Of a stretch of 64,000 bases of DNA, positions 1-10,108 are shown one piece after another. The DNA is from Alnus glutinosa (Eukaryota; Streptophyta; Magnoliopsida; Fagales; Betulaceae), in the NCBI RefSeq assembly GCF_958979055.1, contig NC_084886.1, positions 50,489,654-50,553,653 of the forward strand. The letters are read 5' to 3'. The position numbers and the translations under genes are program-made. Numbering within the stretch: position 1 is the stretch's first letter; every line of letters starts with the position of its first letter. Below the pieces are notes generated by a model. It saw only the letters and a list, made by a program, of their open reading frames with translations. It was not told where the DNA came from and did not search any database.

Positions 1-932
1 AGCTTCTCTGCACATCTTTCACAAGTTACCAACTGCCCAAGGTTTTGTTTGTTTTCTCCAGCTTTAGAATAAGAAATTTTTTTCTCGTAACTTGTTAAGC
101 CATCCATGAAGACGTCTTTGTCCAGTTCAAAACGGCACCATGCATCTTTTTCTTCTTCCCCTTGCTTCCACTTCCATCTATGCTTCCGAACCACCAATTC
201 CAACTCTCCCGGCCTTTCATCAAACTCGTGCTGCTCATTGATATCACCATCCACCAGAATTGGAAATGGCTTACCTAAGAAAGATTCTGATTCTTTCGGT
301 TGAGGAATTTCATCAAGCAGGTGATAGGCATCTCCAACTGCATTTATGGCTTCTCCACCTTTCTTCTCCTCTTCTCCTTTCTCGTGGTAGGTAGTTGCAA
401 CAGGATCTGTTTCTGATTCGGGAATTGCTGTGTGTGTTGTGCCTTCATCCGAATCTGTTTCTGGAGAAATTTTTTCAGTCTTCTCCTCTTCTTCGGTCGT
501 GAATTCCTCTTGGTTTTCTACCTCCTTAGGAACTAAATCTGTTAATTGCTTCTCCACTAGAGATTCTGAACATTTTGGTTGGGAAATCTCATCGAACAGA
601 AGGTAAGGAGCTTCAACCGAATCAGTTGCTTCTTCATCTCTTTTCTCCTCTTCTCCTTCCTTGACATTTTCTAGGTATTTTTCCTTCTCAGGAACTGATT
701 CTTGTCCGAATCGAAGGTGAATGAGTCGCACAAACTTCTCCCAATCAGCATCCATTGTAAAAACTCCATTTCTCTCCATTGTTTCCAACCAAGTTAGAGC
801 ATCACCTTCCATGTAATATGAGGCCATCATATATTTGTGAAGATCATTGGGAGTATTATAGTAAAGGAAATTTTGCTGAAGCTGGAACATCCAAACTGAA
901 AGGTTTTTTCCATCAAAATGGTGAAGATCCAT
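1..932 (-). CDS. Retrotransposon gag-like protein, open at the window edge
   Basis: An uninterrupted reading frame starts with ATG at 932-930 on the minus strand and runs off the left edge, giving about 310 residues. It begins MDLHHFDGKNLSVWMFQL. Residues 1-75 fit the N-terminal half of a plant Ty3/gypsy-type gag: a hydrophobic 'W..Q..F' segment, then YYMEGDALTWLETM, then a 'W..F...L..RFG' segment. After that comes a long Glu/Lys/Thr-rich acidic stretch in which a 'YHLLDEIPQPKESES'-like unit occurs twice, then a Trp/Lys-rich patch (RKHRWKWKQ). No zinc knuckle, protease or polymerase is reached before the edge. It sits about 50 bp downstream of a primer-binding site and an LTR on the same strand, which fixes its identity. 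The lack of stops suggests a fairly young copy. The gag call is from family pattern; the acidic tail is not recognised. Confidence 0.75.
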   Translation of the reverse strand, partial: MDLHHFDGKNLSVWMFQLQQNFLYYNTPNDLHKYMMASYYMEGDALTWLETMERNGVFTMDADWEKFVRLIHLRFGQESVPEKEKYLENVKEGEEEKRDEEATDSVEAPYLLFDEISQPKCSESLVEKQLTDLVPKEVENQEEFTTEEEEKTEKISPETDSDEGTTHTAIPESETDPVATTYHEKGEEEKKGGEAINAVGDAYHLLDEIPQPKESESFLGKPFPILVDGDINEQHEFDERPGELELVVRKHRWKWKQGEEEKDAWCRFELDKDVFMDGLTSYEKKISYSKAGENKQNLGQLVTCERCAEK

Positions 933-979
933 GGATTTAGGGTTTGCAAATGAACAAAATCAAAAATCAGTGGATCTAG

Positions 980-991
980 GCTCTGATACCA
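980..991 (-). other. Primer-binding site (initiator tRNA-Met type)
   Basis: Read on the minus strand this is TGGTATCAGAGC, complementary to the 3' end of plant initiator tRNA-Met, the usual plant LTR-retrotransposon primer. It starts two bases after the LTR end. Confidence 0.85.
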
Positions 992-993
992 CT

Positions 994-1355
994 TGTAACA
1001 GTTCCCTAAACTGTTACGGAATTTAACAAGAAATATGAAAATGGAAGTAGATTTGAGAGGGAAAAGATGAACAATTGAAAGAGAATCAAGTAGTAACGAT
1101 AATGGCAAATTCGAGATTGCCGGTCTCCTTAGCAACATTCGAGAGTGCTAATCTCCTCTTGTTCCAAGAACAATACAAATGATCCAAGATGCTTCTCTCA
1201 GCCTTCTCTTCTCTATTTATACAACTCAAGACTCAACTAACATAACAGCTAACTAACTAGCTTGTAACCACTACGTTCAACTAATCAAGTGACTAACTAA
1301 CCAACTATTTCACTTATTACAATTCAACCCCTCCGGCTACTAAGGACCTGTTACA
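994..1355 (-). repeat. 5' LTR (362 bp) of the minus-strand retrotransposon
   Basis: On the minus strand the segment starts TGTAACAGGTCC and ends CTGTTACA, so it has TG...CA ends and an 8-bp terminal inverted repeat (TGTAACAG/CTGTTACA). A TATA box (TATAAATAG, plus positions 1213-1221) lies inside it at a position expected for the LTR promoter. The primer-binding site follows directly. The 3' LTR and the other half of the element lie beyond the left edge, so no target-site duplication can be checked. Confidence 0.85.
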
Positions 1356-2405
1356 GGCTGCTAGTATAAACAATTTCGCTTTCTGCTGTTTTTTTTCTTC
1401 TTAATGTTAATTGTATTGATATCTACCACATATATCTATAACATGTTTAAGTGAATTATGCCTAAAGGTTGGCCAATGATTCTGAAATTTCGATTCTCGG
1501 AATGCCCCTGAAGTATAATAGACTTTATTCATCCAAAAAAGAAAAAAAAGAAAAAGAGAAACTACAATTGAGATTTCATGAGGGTTGAGTTGTTTTTTCG
1601 TGTTAGAATATAAATTAAATGATTAAATTAACAATTTTTTATTTGCTTAAGATTTTGTGATAAGTAGTGATTAAAACATTGTATCAGAGCAAAGGGCATG
1701 AGTTTGAAACTTGTCTTTGTATCAGCTTAAGAATAAGTGGCTGTGAAACACTTCCCGTTATCATTCTTCTTCTCAAAAGATCTTATAATATAAACCCACC
1801 AGCTTCTCACTCACGGCTATTCGGTCAAAGCAGATCTATGAAACCACATTTTTCATTTTTATCCTTGCAAAGTTATTCAATCTTAGAAGTGCATAGATAT
1901 GGAGAGGAAATTTAGTATTTTTAAGAGGCTATTATGAAATAATTACCAGATAGTTTCTACTCTAACTGATAAAGATTGGACAATTGTGTGAGATGTTAGA
2001 TGGGATGTCTGGCATTGGAATCTTAGCTTGGAATAATGTAACTATAATGGATTACATTTTTTAAAAAAAAATAAAAAATAAATATATAAAATTGATGAGC
2101 TACACACACCCATTGGGTTTTGAACCCATGATCTTACCCTCTACCTTATTCTTATAGAGGAGAGAAAGTGGCATTTAGGAAATGGGAATATATTAGAGGA
2201 TATATTGGGATTCTCAAGTTGACTTAGTACACATGTAGAATATGGTAGTATTTTAAAAAGAATCCCATAATCCATTATATCCTCCAAAGAATATGTTCTT
2301 TTGTGGAAAAGGAATATAAATGGAAACTTCTTTTCCCCCTTTCAATATATATTTATTTTAAGATCTTAATAGGCAATTGGTCTCTTGCTATACTATTCTA
2401 GCTAA
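1356..2405. other. Intergenic AT-rich DNA with SINE-like debris
   Basis: No coding exon was recognised. The stretch at about 1600-1720 contains GTATCAGAGCAAAGG followed by a box-B-like 'gagtttgaaacttgtc', resembling a degraded tRNA-related SINE. In particular no transit-peptide exon for the downstream TL17-type gene could be found here. Confidence 0.5.
2088..2155 (-). mobile_element. SINE fragment (family 2)
   Basis: Read on the minus strand it contains AAGGTAGAGGGTAAG, a box-B-like GGGTTCAAAACCC, GGGTGTGTGTAGCTCA and an A/T-rich tail. The same order of motifs is present in the SINE inside the ACBP gene at 58328-58440, so the two belong to one family. The 5' tRNA-like part is missing. Confidence 0.55.
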
Positions 2406-2758
2406 GAGCATTAGCATCCAGTTCTTTAAAATTTTCTTCAAATTTTGAAGAAAAACCTCAATTTTTTTTCCTTCTTCTTCTTTTTTTTTTTTGAACTACT
2501 CACTTTTGAAACACACTCTACATCTCATTCTTTATTTTTTCTGTACTCCATTAAAATATTCATTATCACTCTTTAAAACTCTACATCCCACCTTTTCTAA
2601 TTCATTAAAATAACCATTAAACCCCAGAGACGGGTTTTTCATATAATTTGAAACAAAATGAAGAATGGTAAAGAACCGGATGTAGAGGCATTTTAGGGTG
2701 TGGTTAGCTATAATTTGAAGAAAAAAAAAATGGTTTGAAGAACTGGATGCTAATGCTC
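2406..2758. mobile_element. Tourist-type MITE (353 bp)
   Basis: The ends are near-perfect inverted repeats: GAGCATTAGCATCCAGTTCT on the left and its reverse complement on the right (AGAACTGGATGCTAATGCTC). The element is flanked by the trinucleotide TAA on both sides (2403-2405 and 2759-2761), the target-site duplication of the PIF/Harbinger superfamily. The interior is AT-rich and non-coding, so it would depend on a transposase made elsewhere. Confidence 0.85.
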
Positions 2759-2915
2759 TAATAGGTTTCAATCTTTTGAACCACACATAAAATTGTTGGC
2801 TGTCTGTTTTGTGGTTCTGAGAGAGATATACTTTACAGCAGCCAGTTCAATAAAAGGGAAGTGGATAACGAAATGGTTATTGAATGATGTGCACCTGAGA
2901 TGCATGATTAGTGAT

Positions 2916-3443
2916 TGATAGGAACCGGTCCCTTAGAGTTAGAATCCTAATCAACTTCACCTGGATGAAGCATCCAATCCATGTGATCCTTATCAATTAG
3001 TAGATAGGTAGCTAGATAATTATGTTATCTTTATCATTATGTTGGATAGACTACACTTATCTTTATCTTTGGTTGTTTAGCAAATGTTTATCAAGTCTAT
3101 GAGTCATCAAGTCAGGTTAGTTTGTTATTAGATTACTAGGAGTCTATTATTTCTAATAGATTAGTTTGAGTGGGTGCTTATCACCACTTGGTTGAGTCGT
3201 AGTAGGAATGTTCTGAGTTGTGGTTCAATCCTACAATGCTATATTATCTATTTAAAGAATGGAAGTCATAAATGAATGGGAAGAAAAGAAATAGACTTTT
3301 GTCTTGTGGTTTGTTTCCAAACCCTAATTGGATTCACTTGGGGTCTGTCTCCAGCCATTAATTGGAGTTCATTATCAACATATTTTCCATTCCATTTTCA
3401 CATTCCTCAATTTTTCAACCATTCCATCAGAAAGCACTCATCA
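2916..3443 (+). repeat. 5' LTR of the gag-only element
   Basis: Begins TGATAGGAACCGG and ends ACTCATCA. By eye it differs from the 3' LTR by only a few percent, which indicates a fairly recent insertion. Confidence 0.92.
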
Positions 3444-3458
3444 ATTGGTATTAGAGTA

Positions 3459-4551
3459 ATGTCGACCCAAAAGGACCGCATTGAGAAGTTGGAGACCGAC
3501 GTGCATGAGATCCGTGGGTCTATGCAGAATATGGAGCGCTCGTTGAATGCGTCTATGCAGAATCTGGAACGCTCGTTGAAGGAAATCTCTGATTGGTCAA
3601 AAAGGAGAAGGAGAGCTATGAACGGTCAATGCAGATGAGCATTACCTGATCAGTACAGGAGGCTTTGGCCACATTTGCAAAAAAGCAAGGAGAGCCACCA
3701 TACCATCCAGAGAAGGAGAAGGAGAAGGAGGATAATGAGGATAGCTCTAACTCACGGTTTAGTGACAGTCGTGACCACCAGGGAAACGGGCATTGTTTTC
3801 GGCCTATGAAGATGAAATTTCCAAAGTTCCATGGAGAAGATCCTATTATTTGGTTGGACCGAGTTGCTCAATTCTTTGAGTATCAGTCCACAGCAGAAGA
3901 GCAAAAAGTCACACTGGTGGCGTTCTACTTGGAAGGCGAGGCAAACCAGTGGTGGCAATGGTTAAAAAGGGTTTACCAGGCTGAAAACCAGCAGATTACT
4001 TGGCCCATTCTTGAGAGGGAATTGGTAGCTAGGTTTGACCCAACAGAATACGAGGATTACGACAAAGCTCTATCCCGGGTCAAACAGAAGGGAACCTTGA
4101 GAGAGTATCAACAGGAGTTTGAAAAATTGGCCAACCGTGTGGTTGGATGGCCACAAAAAGCACTAATTGGGACGTTCTTAGGCGGGTTGAAGGCTAAATT
4201 TTAAATGATGTTCGTAATTTCAAGCCTCGCACACTCTGTGAGACCATTGAATTCGCACGAATGCAGGAGGATGAGTTAACCCACTCGGAAAGGAGCCCAT
4301 CATGGGAAAGCAATACCACTACGACGATAAGTTCTAAAGCTCGAGGTTCTCAAACTTCTGTCAAAAAACTTTCGTGGGAGGAAATGCAGAAAAGAAGGGT
4401 ACAAGGATTATGTTTCAGCTGCAATGAGAGGTTCACGCCGGGGCATCGTTGTGCAGTCCCACATGTTTTCATTATTGAAGCTAATCTAGACGATGAGTTG
4501 GAGCTTGAAAATGTTGAAGAGGCAGATGGATATGAGAGAACTCGACCTTGA
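3459..4551 (+). pseudogene. Decayed gag gene of the gag-only element
   Basis: Three consecutive reading frames encode parts of one gag. 3459-3638 starts MSTQKDRIEKLETDV with coiled-coil-like 'MQN.ERSL' repeats. 3665-4204 holds the capsid core (FHGEDPIIWLDRVAQFF, YLEGEANQWW, LREYQQEFEKLANRV). 4261-4551 holds the nucleocapsid zinc knuckle CFSCNERFTPGHRC and an acidic tail. The three lie in different frames and the core ends in a stop after GGLKAKF, so indels and a stop codon have broken the gene. The capsid-core and zinc-knuckle patterns are those of Ty3/gypsy gag. No pol follows; the purine tract and 3' LTR come directly after. Confidence 0.85.
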
Positions 4552-4581
4552 GGACAAGGATTGTGTTCAAGGAGGGGCAAT

Positions 4582-5109
4582 TGATAGCAACCGGTCCCTT
4601 AGAGTTAGAATCCTAATCAACTTCACTTGGGTGAAGCATCCAATCCACGTGATCCTTATCAATTAGTAGATAGGTAGCTGGATAATTATGTTATCTTTAT
4701 CATTATGTTGGATAGACTACACTTATCTTTATCTTTGGTTGTTTAGCAAATGTTTATCAAGTCTGTGAGTCATCAAGTCAGGTTAGTTTGTTATTAGATT
4801 AGTAGGAGTCTATTATTTCTAATAGATTAGTTTGAGTGGGTGCTTATCACCACTTGGTTGAGTCGTAGTAGGAATGTTCTGAGTTGTGGTTCAATCCTAT
4901 AATGCTATGTTATCTATTTAAAGAATGGAAGTCATAAATGAATGGGAAGAAAAGAAATAGACTTTTGTCTTGTGGTTTGTTTCCAAACCCTAATTGGTTT
5001 CACTTGTGGTCTGTTTCCAACCATTAACTGGAGTTCATTATCAACATATTTTCTATTCCATTTTCACATTCCTCCATTTTTCAACCATTCCATCAGAAAG
5101 CACTCATCA
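4582..5109 (+). repeat. 3' LTR of the gag-only element
   Basis: Begins TGATAGCAACCGG right after the purine tract and ends ACTCATCA. It aligns with the 5' LTR over its full length. Confidence 0.92.
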
Positions 5110-5407
5110 GTGATGAGCTTTTGCTTCATTCCCTGATGGCTTGGAACCTTTTCACTTTATTGTTTTCTTAATTTAGTTTCTGCAGACTTGCTCTGGCTTG
5201 GCTAAGGCTGTGTTTCTATTTTGGTTGATTTCTTTGTGTATTTCGCATGCATGTTCTCCTATTTTTTAAAGATAAAACTAAGCAGTACATTATAATTTAT
5301 AACAAAAAAATAATAATTACCATAAAAACTACTGATTTTAATTTCATGGAAGAATACAAATTTTACTTGTGAATGACATGAACAAATGTATTATGTTTGC
5401 CATGCAG

Positions 5408-6547
5408 AGGCTGCCTCCATTGTCAACAGAGCCCAATCGCTGTGAGAAAGCATTTGTTGGTAACACAATAGGTCAGGCAAACGGTGTTTATGACAAGCCA
5501 ATTGATCTCCGATTCTGTGATTACACAAATGAGAAATCCAACCTGAAGGGGAAGTCTCTTGCAGCAGCCCTAATGTCAGATGCTAAGTTTGATGGTGCAG
5601 ACATGACAGAAGTGGTGATGTCAAAGGCATATGCTGCTGGAGCTAGCTTTAAGGGTAATTTCCTATCTCATCCTTTGAGTTGTGTTTAGTGAAATTATTC
5701 ACTTATTTACAGTTCATATGGTTTTCCAATGCAATCTTTTAGCTTAAGGATATTTAGATTTTGTTTCTGTAAATTATGTACCAATACAATCTCTTTTTTT
5801 TTGTTGGTCATCTGGAAACTCATCGAGTCTATGGATTATACAACGGGACGCAAGGTTCTCTCATCCCTTCTACCCTTTTCTGGGCAAGATTTGATGCAGA
5901 TCATGATTATCCAAGGATGATTTCCTCATTTTATGCGATGAGTTTTGTTAGGGAGATTGACACCTTGAGATGCCTTTCAGTGAGACTATAATATAGCACG
6001 TTGAGACACCACTCAACTCAAAAATTTAAGCTTATGAGTTTGGACCCAATTATGCTATATTAATCACTCACACTCGGTATCATAAACTCTCACACTTCTA
6101 GCATAAACTCATATGATAAACCCTTGTAACATAAACTTGTATGATAAACCATAGATAAAATTTGGAGTTTTGTGACTTCTATGATGGTCTCCAAAGTGGA
6201 CTAACTTTCAGGAACAACTCTCCTTTTCCTGAGTTAAAGAGAATACTAAAACACACGTATCAATCCTTGAAATCTACCATATGAGGATTTATGTTGGCTA
6301 ATGGTGATTTCAATTGTATGTAGGTGTAGATTTCTCAAATGCAGTTTTGGATCGTGTTAATTTTGAGAAAGCTAATCTCCAAGGAGCTGTATTTAGGAAC
6401 ACAGTATTGTCTGGCTCCACCTTTAATGAAGCTCAATTGGAAGATGCAGTTTTTGAGGACACCATTATTGGCTACATTGATCTTCAAAAGATTTGTAGGA
6501 ATACGACTATAAATGCTGAAGGAAGAGCTGTTCTGGGATGTCGATGA
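5408..6547 (+). CDS. Thylakoid lumenal 17.4 kDa pentapeptide-repeat protein, 3' exons only
   Basis: Two exons join in frame: 5408-5654 (acceptor CATGCAG, donor GTAATT) and 6324-6547 (acceptor TATGTAG, stop TGA at 6545-6547). They encode about 156 residues starting RLPPLSTEPNRCEKAF, then pentapeptide repeats (AKFDGADM, ASFKGVDF, ANLQGAVF, STFNEAQL), and ending QKICRNTTINAEGRAVLGCR. From memory this closely follows the Arabidopsis TL17-type lumenal protein, where the matching segment starts at about the mature N-terminus. What is missing is the first exon with the bipartite chloroplast and lumen targeting peptide. It is not seen in 1356-5407. Either it lies left of the window, with two retrotransposons in the intron, or the copy is 5'-truncated. 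The 3' UTR probably extends to about 6760. Biochemical role in the lumen is not settled by sequence. Confidence 0.85.
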
Positions 6548-6979
6548 CCTCATCCAATCTAATTTTACCCACTTCTTCAATAGAAGGATGTAAGCTGCTA
6601 TGTCATCGATCTCAAAGATTTTTGTAACGGGTACCCATTGAAATAGTAGATTTGAATCTTGATCATTGCTGTTTCTTTGTACCTTGTAGTTTCCATTGAT
6701 TCTGGCTTACAAATTGAGGACAAAGCTATACATGGTTCATATTGTATTTCCTTTCATATATTTATCATCTCCCATTGAAAGCATTGTGAAAGGTATTTTT
6801 CATCTGTGATTGTGACTCGGTCATCACCGCCCCACTTTGGGACCAAATTTTTACACTTTTTTAACCAAGTAGGACTCATAAAATGAATGGTCTGAATCCC
6901 ATTACCAAGCTATCTTGTCAAGAAATGAAAAATAAAATTGGGCTTTAATTTGGTCTTTATTACTCTCTTCTCCAAACAA

Positions 6980-7050
6980 GCGCATCTAGTGTAGTGGTAT
7001 CATAGTACCCTCCCACGGTACCGACCGGGGTTCGATTCCCCGGATGCGCA
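6980..7050 (+). tRNA. tRNA-Gly(CCC)
   Basis: The 71-nt cloverleaf is complete. The acceptor stem GCGCATC pairs with GATGCGC, the D arm holds box A (TAGTGTAGTGGT), and the anticodon stem GTACC/GGTAC encloses loop CTCCCAC with anticodon CCC. The T arm CCGGGGTTCGATTCCCCGG holds box B, and the discriminator base is A. A run of T at about 7070 can serve as the pol III terminator. No intron. Confidence 0.95.
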
Positions 7051-7204
7051 CAAATAATACATAGTTTCCTCTTTTTTTCTTCTTGTTTTTTTTTTAAAAA
7101 AAAACTTCTAGTCCCAACAGTTAAGGTGAGATCTACCATTTTATGAGAGAGAGAGAGAGAGAGAGTACACTTGCGAAATATTAAATAATTTCTCCTTATA
7201 GAAA

Positions 7205-7550
7205 ATGATATGTGCTTTGATAGAGAAAGTCAACATGAGACTCATAGGTGGCCAGACATCGCAAAATTTATTTAAATATGTAAATCATATACAATTTCTC
7301 TCATTATATGCCGTCCAAATCGTTAGTAATTTGGATTGGAAAGTACTAAAGATTCCAATATTTTTCCATATACCATAATACACTGTCACTTTTTTGTGTA
7401 ACACCTGTCATAATCAATATTGGGTTCAAATTAAATTTTATATGTATATATTGTTACATAGTAAAAGTATTGTTACATAGTCAAATATATATTGAGACTG
7501 ATAAATCTCACAAACGCACGTCATGTGTAATTCTCTGTTTGATGCTCTCA
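7205..7550. repeat. Diverged direct repeat, copy 1
   Basis: From TGTGCTTTGATAGAGAAAGTC to a segment with 'caaacgcac' and 'ctgtttgatgctctcac', it aligns with 9770-10108 in the same orientation. The two copies share a 40-bp near-identical core around 'gtactaaagattccaatatttttccata'-like sequence. No protein coding was seen; it may be a local duplication or a non-coding element. Confidence 0.7.
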
Positions 7551-7623
7551 CATGTATCATATTACTTGATTAATGAGATTATCTATGATAAATATGATTA
7601 TTATGAGTCATAAATTATAATTA

Positions 7624-7853
7624 GGGGTAATTACTTTTTCCCCCCCATGAACTACCGGCCTATGTCATTTTGCCCCCACGAACTACTACTTCGACCAAAA
7701 GAGAGCATCAAACTACTAATTTTACACACTTTGCCCCTTTCCGTCAAGAATCCCGTTAACTTGGATGGAATATGCCATTTTTTTTCCGTTAATTTTAATT
7801 TAAATACCAAAATGCCCTCTACAGTAATTAATAAAAAAAAAATATTAAAATTA

Positions 7854-7901
<48 letters not shown>

Positions 7902-8207
7902 AGGAAAAGGGGTGGCTCGCAACCCACCCCGGCCTAAGGGGTGGCCGCGCGGCCACCCTAGGTCATTTATGGGGAGGCCATGCGGCCACCCCTTTTCCTT
8001 CAGGGTTTTTTTTTTAATTAAGACGAGAATATTTAGGTCATTTTTAAAATTGAGTTAGGGCATTTAAGTCTTTGCATGAATTAGACTGACGGAAGGAGGC
8101 AAGTGTGTAAAAATGGTAATTTGATGCTCTCTTTTAGTTGAAGTGGTAGTTCGTGGGAGCAAAATGACATAGGCCGATAGTTTATGGGGGGAAAAGGTAA
8201 TTACTCC
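7624..8207. mobile_element. Palindromic Mutator-type MITE (584 bp) with 9-bp TSD
   Basis: The element starts GGGGTAATTACTTTTTCCC and ends with the near reverse complement (GGGGGAAAAGGTAATTACTCC). The inverted repeats extend over 130 bp on each side and resume inside: CCTGAAGGAAAAGGGGTGG pairs with CCACCCCTTTTCCTTCAGG, so almost the whole element can fold back. A perfect 9-bp duplication TTATAATTA lies on both sides (7615-7623 and 8208-8216), the size typical of the Mutator superfamily. It contains a pure A run of about 36 bases (7861-7896) and a GC-rich core of 'ggtggcc' palindromes. No transposase. Confidence 0.93.
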
Positions 8208-8216
8208 TTATAATTA

Positions 8217-8996
8217 TCATAATTCATAACTATTTACTAATTAATAATACTAATATCATATGATCATACGATCTATGAATTATCATATGATAGTATACTA
8301 ACATGATCTAACAATCCGCATGATCTTAGATATTAGATCACATGATGTAATGATTACTAAATACCTAACGATAATACTTATAATAACAAAGTGAATAATA
8401 ATAGTATGATTAAGTATTTGGACTGTCATTTTATCATATGACTAACAATTAAGTATTGATATTATTCATTTTTATTATTTTATATACATATAACCAATTA
8501 ATATATACTGACCAATGATCATTGTTATTTGTTACTTAATTTATGCTTACATATAGTATATTGTTTATTAATATACTATATTATCAAAATAAGTTATATA
8601 TCAACAAATTAATATATAACTTATATATATACGAGTTGATCATTATACGAGTGGGTTTACAAGCATTAATCGAGTCGAGCCGAATTTATACGAGTTTGTA
8701 TAGTTTAATAATTGAGCCTAATTTCGTGTTTACGAGTAACTTATTTAATAATCAATTCGAGTATGAGTCGAGTTTATTTGAGCTGATATCGAGTAAGTTT
8801 AAGAGTAGCTCAGTTCGTTTACACTCATATGTGCTGAAGGTTCTACTTCTTTAATGAGGGTATTTGTACGAACTCTGTGTTCAACTTCATCTTTTTTTCT
8901 TCCTTCTTTCTTCTTCTTCTTCCCTTTTTTTTTTTTTTTTTTTTTTTAATTAAAAAAAAAAGGGAGAGTAAAAGAAAGCTTGCACATCAAATCCTT
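8217..8996. other. AT-rich intergenic DNA with a CGAG-rich patch
   Basis: No gene seen. The patch at about 8630-8830 repeats 'gagtcgagccg', 'acgagt' and 'gagtttatttgag' motifs and resembles the 40683-40890 segment. A pyrimidine tract runs over 8890-8947. Confidence 0.5.
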
Positions 8997-9523
8997 ATAG
9001 CACTCACAATGAGCTCCTTAAATTTGATTTCTCTCTAAATTTTTAATAAAACATTAAAAAAGAAAAAAGAAAATACCATTTAACAAACTCTCTATAAAAA
9101 TTTAAATTTAACATCTATCACTATCTGAATGTCTCTTTAAATCTAAAAAGCCAAAAATTAAATGTTAATTTTTTTTTCAATATTATTTTTTGCATTGAAT
9201 GCTTCAAAATCTGTGGCCTAATTTTTTTTTTTTGACATGTCCACACAAGAGGGGGAGGGAGGATTTAAACTAGTGACATCCGCTTCATGCGTGGCTTGAT
9301 TTGAATTTAATGCATTGAATGCTTTTAGTAATTAACTTTATCAATAAAAAGTAATATTTATTTAAAGTAGATAAACATTTAGAGAGTTTGATATTTAATA
9401 GCTTTAAAAAGTTTTTTTTTTTTTTTAGAGGATATAGCTTTAAAAAATTACTAGCTAAATCAACAAAAGTAGATTTTTATAGTTAAATTTAGATAAATTT
9501 TAAATAATTAATTGTGAATGCTC
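8997..9523. mobile_element. Tourist-like MITE, interrupted by a SINE
   Basis: The left end AGCACTCACAATGAGC and right end TTGTGAATGCTCTTA are imperfect inverted repeats, and the inner 'ctctctaaattt' / 'aaatttagat' parts pair too. Pieces of the same family appear in reverse at about 42130-42320. The interior is AT-rich and non-coding. Boundaries are approximate. Confidence 0.5.
9205..9310 (-). mobile_element. 5'-truncated SINE (family 1) with 14-bp TSD
   Basis: On the minus strand it reads CATGAAGCGGATGTCACTAG, a box-B remnant, a CCTCCC patch, TTGTGTGGACATGTC and a poly-A tail. A perfect 14-bp duplication TGCATTGAATGCTT flanks it (9191-9204 and 9311-9324), as expected for LINE-driven insertion. 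It matches the full-length copy at 39192-39284, lacking the box-A end. Confidence 0.85.
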
Positions 9524-9769
9524 TTAGATAGCCAAGTTTATGTTTTGCCCCAACAAGAAGTGGCTGGTGAGCATGCATTAGATTGCAGAGTAATGGTCCC
9601 CAATGGAACATAAAGGTTGTGCAGCTGCCTAGATATTATCATGATGAGGATCTCTAGTAATTTTAGTTCAAATTGCTAGTAATTTAGACAATAAATATGA
9701 GAATAAACAAACAAAGAATGCATTGGTTTGATGATCATCTTCATTTGGTTTCAGTTGATGTGCGGATGA

Positions 9770-10108
9770 AGATGAATGTGCTTTAATAGAGAAAGTCCAC
9801 ATGAGGATTCATCTACCTAAATAGGTGGTCAGACATCACAAAATTTGTTAGAACATGTAAACCACATACAATCTCTTCTATGAGATGCTGTCCAAAACGT
9901 TAGTAATTTGGATTGGAAAGTACTAAAGATTCCAATATTTTTCCATATGCCATAATACACTGTTACTTTTTTGTGTAACACCTGTCACAATTAATATTGG
10001 ATTCGGATTAAATTTTATATGTATATATTGTTACATAGTAAAATATATATTGAGACTAAGAAATCTCACAAACGCACATCATGCGTAGCTCCCTGTTTGA
10101 CGCTCTCA
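9770..10108. repeat. Diverged direct repeat, copy 2
   Basis: Same orientation and order as 7205-7550, with small indels. The spacing between copies is about 2.56 kb and includes the MITE and SINE insertions. Confidence 0.7.

Larger units (their letters stand above)
2916..5109 (+). mobile_element. Gag-only LTR retrotransposon (TR-GAG type), complete with TSD
   Basis: Two direct LTRs of 528 bp (2916-3443 and 4582-5109) flank an internal region of only 1138 bp. A 5-bp target-site duplication GTGAT lies immediately outside both ends (2911-2915 and 5110-5114). The internal part has a tRNA-Met-like primer site just after the 5' LTR (TTGGTATTAGAG), a gag-derived reading region and a purine tract (GGAGGGGCAA) just before the 3' LTR. 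No protease, reverse transcriptase, RNase H or integrase is present. This matches the described class of non-autonomous gag-only plant elements. It lies 5' of the TL17 exons, perhaps in an intron of that gene. Confidence 0.93.
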
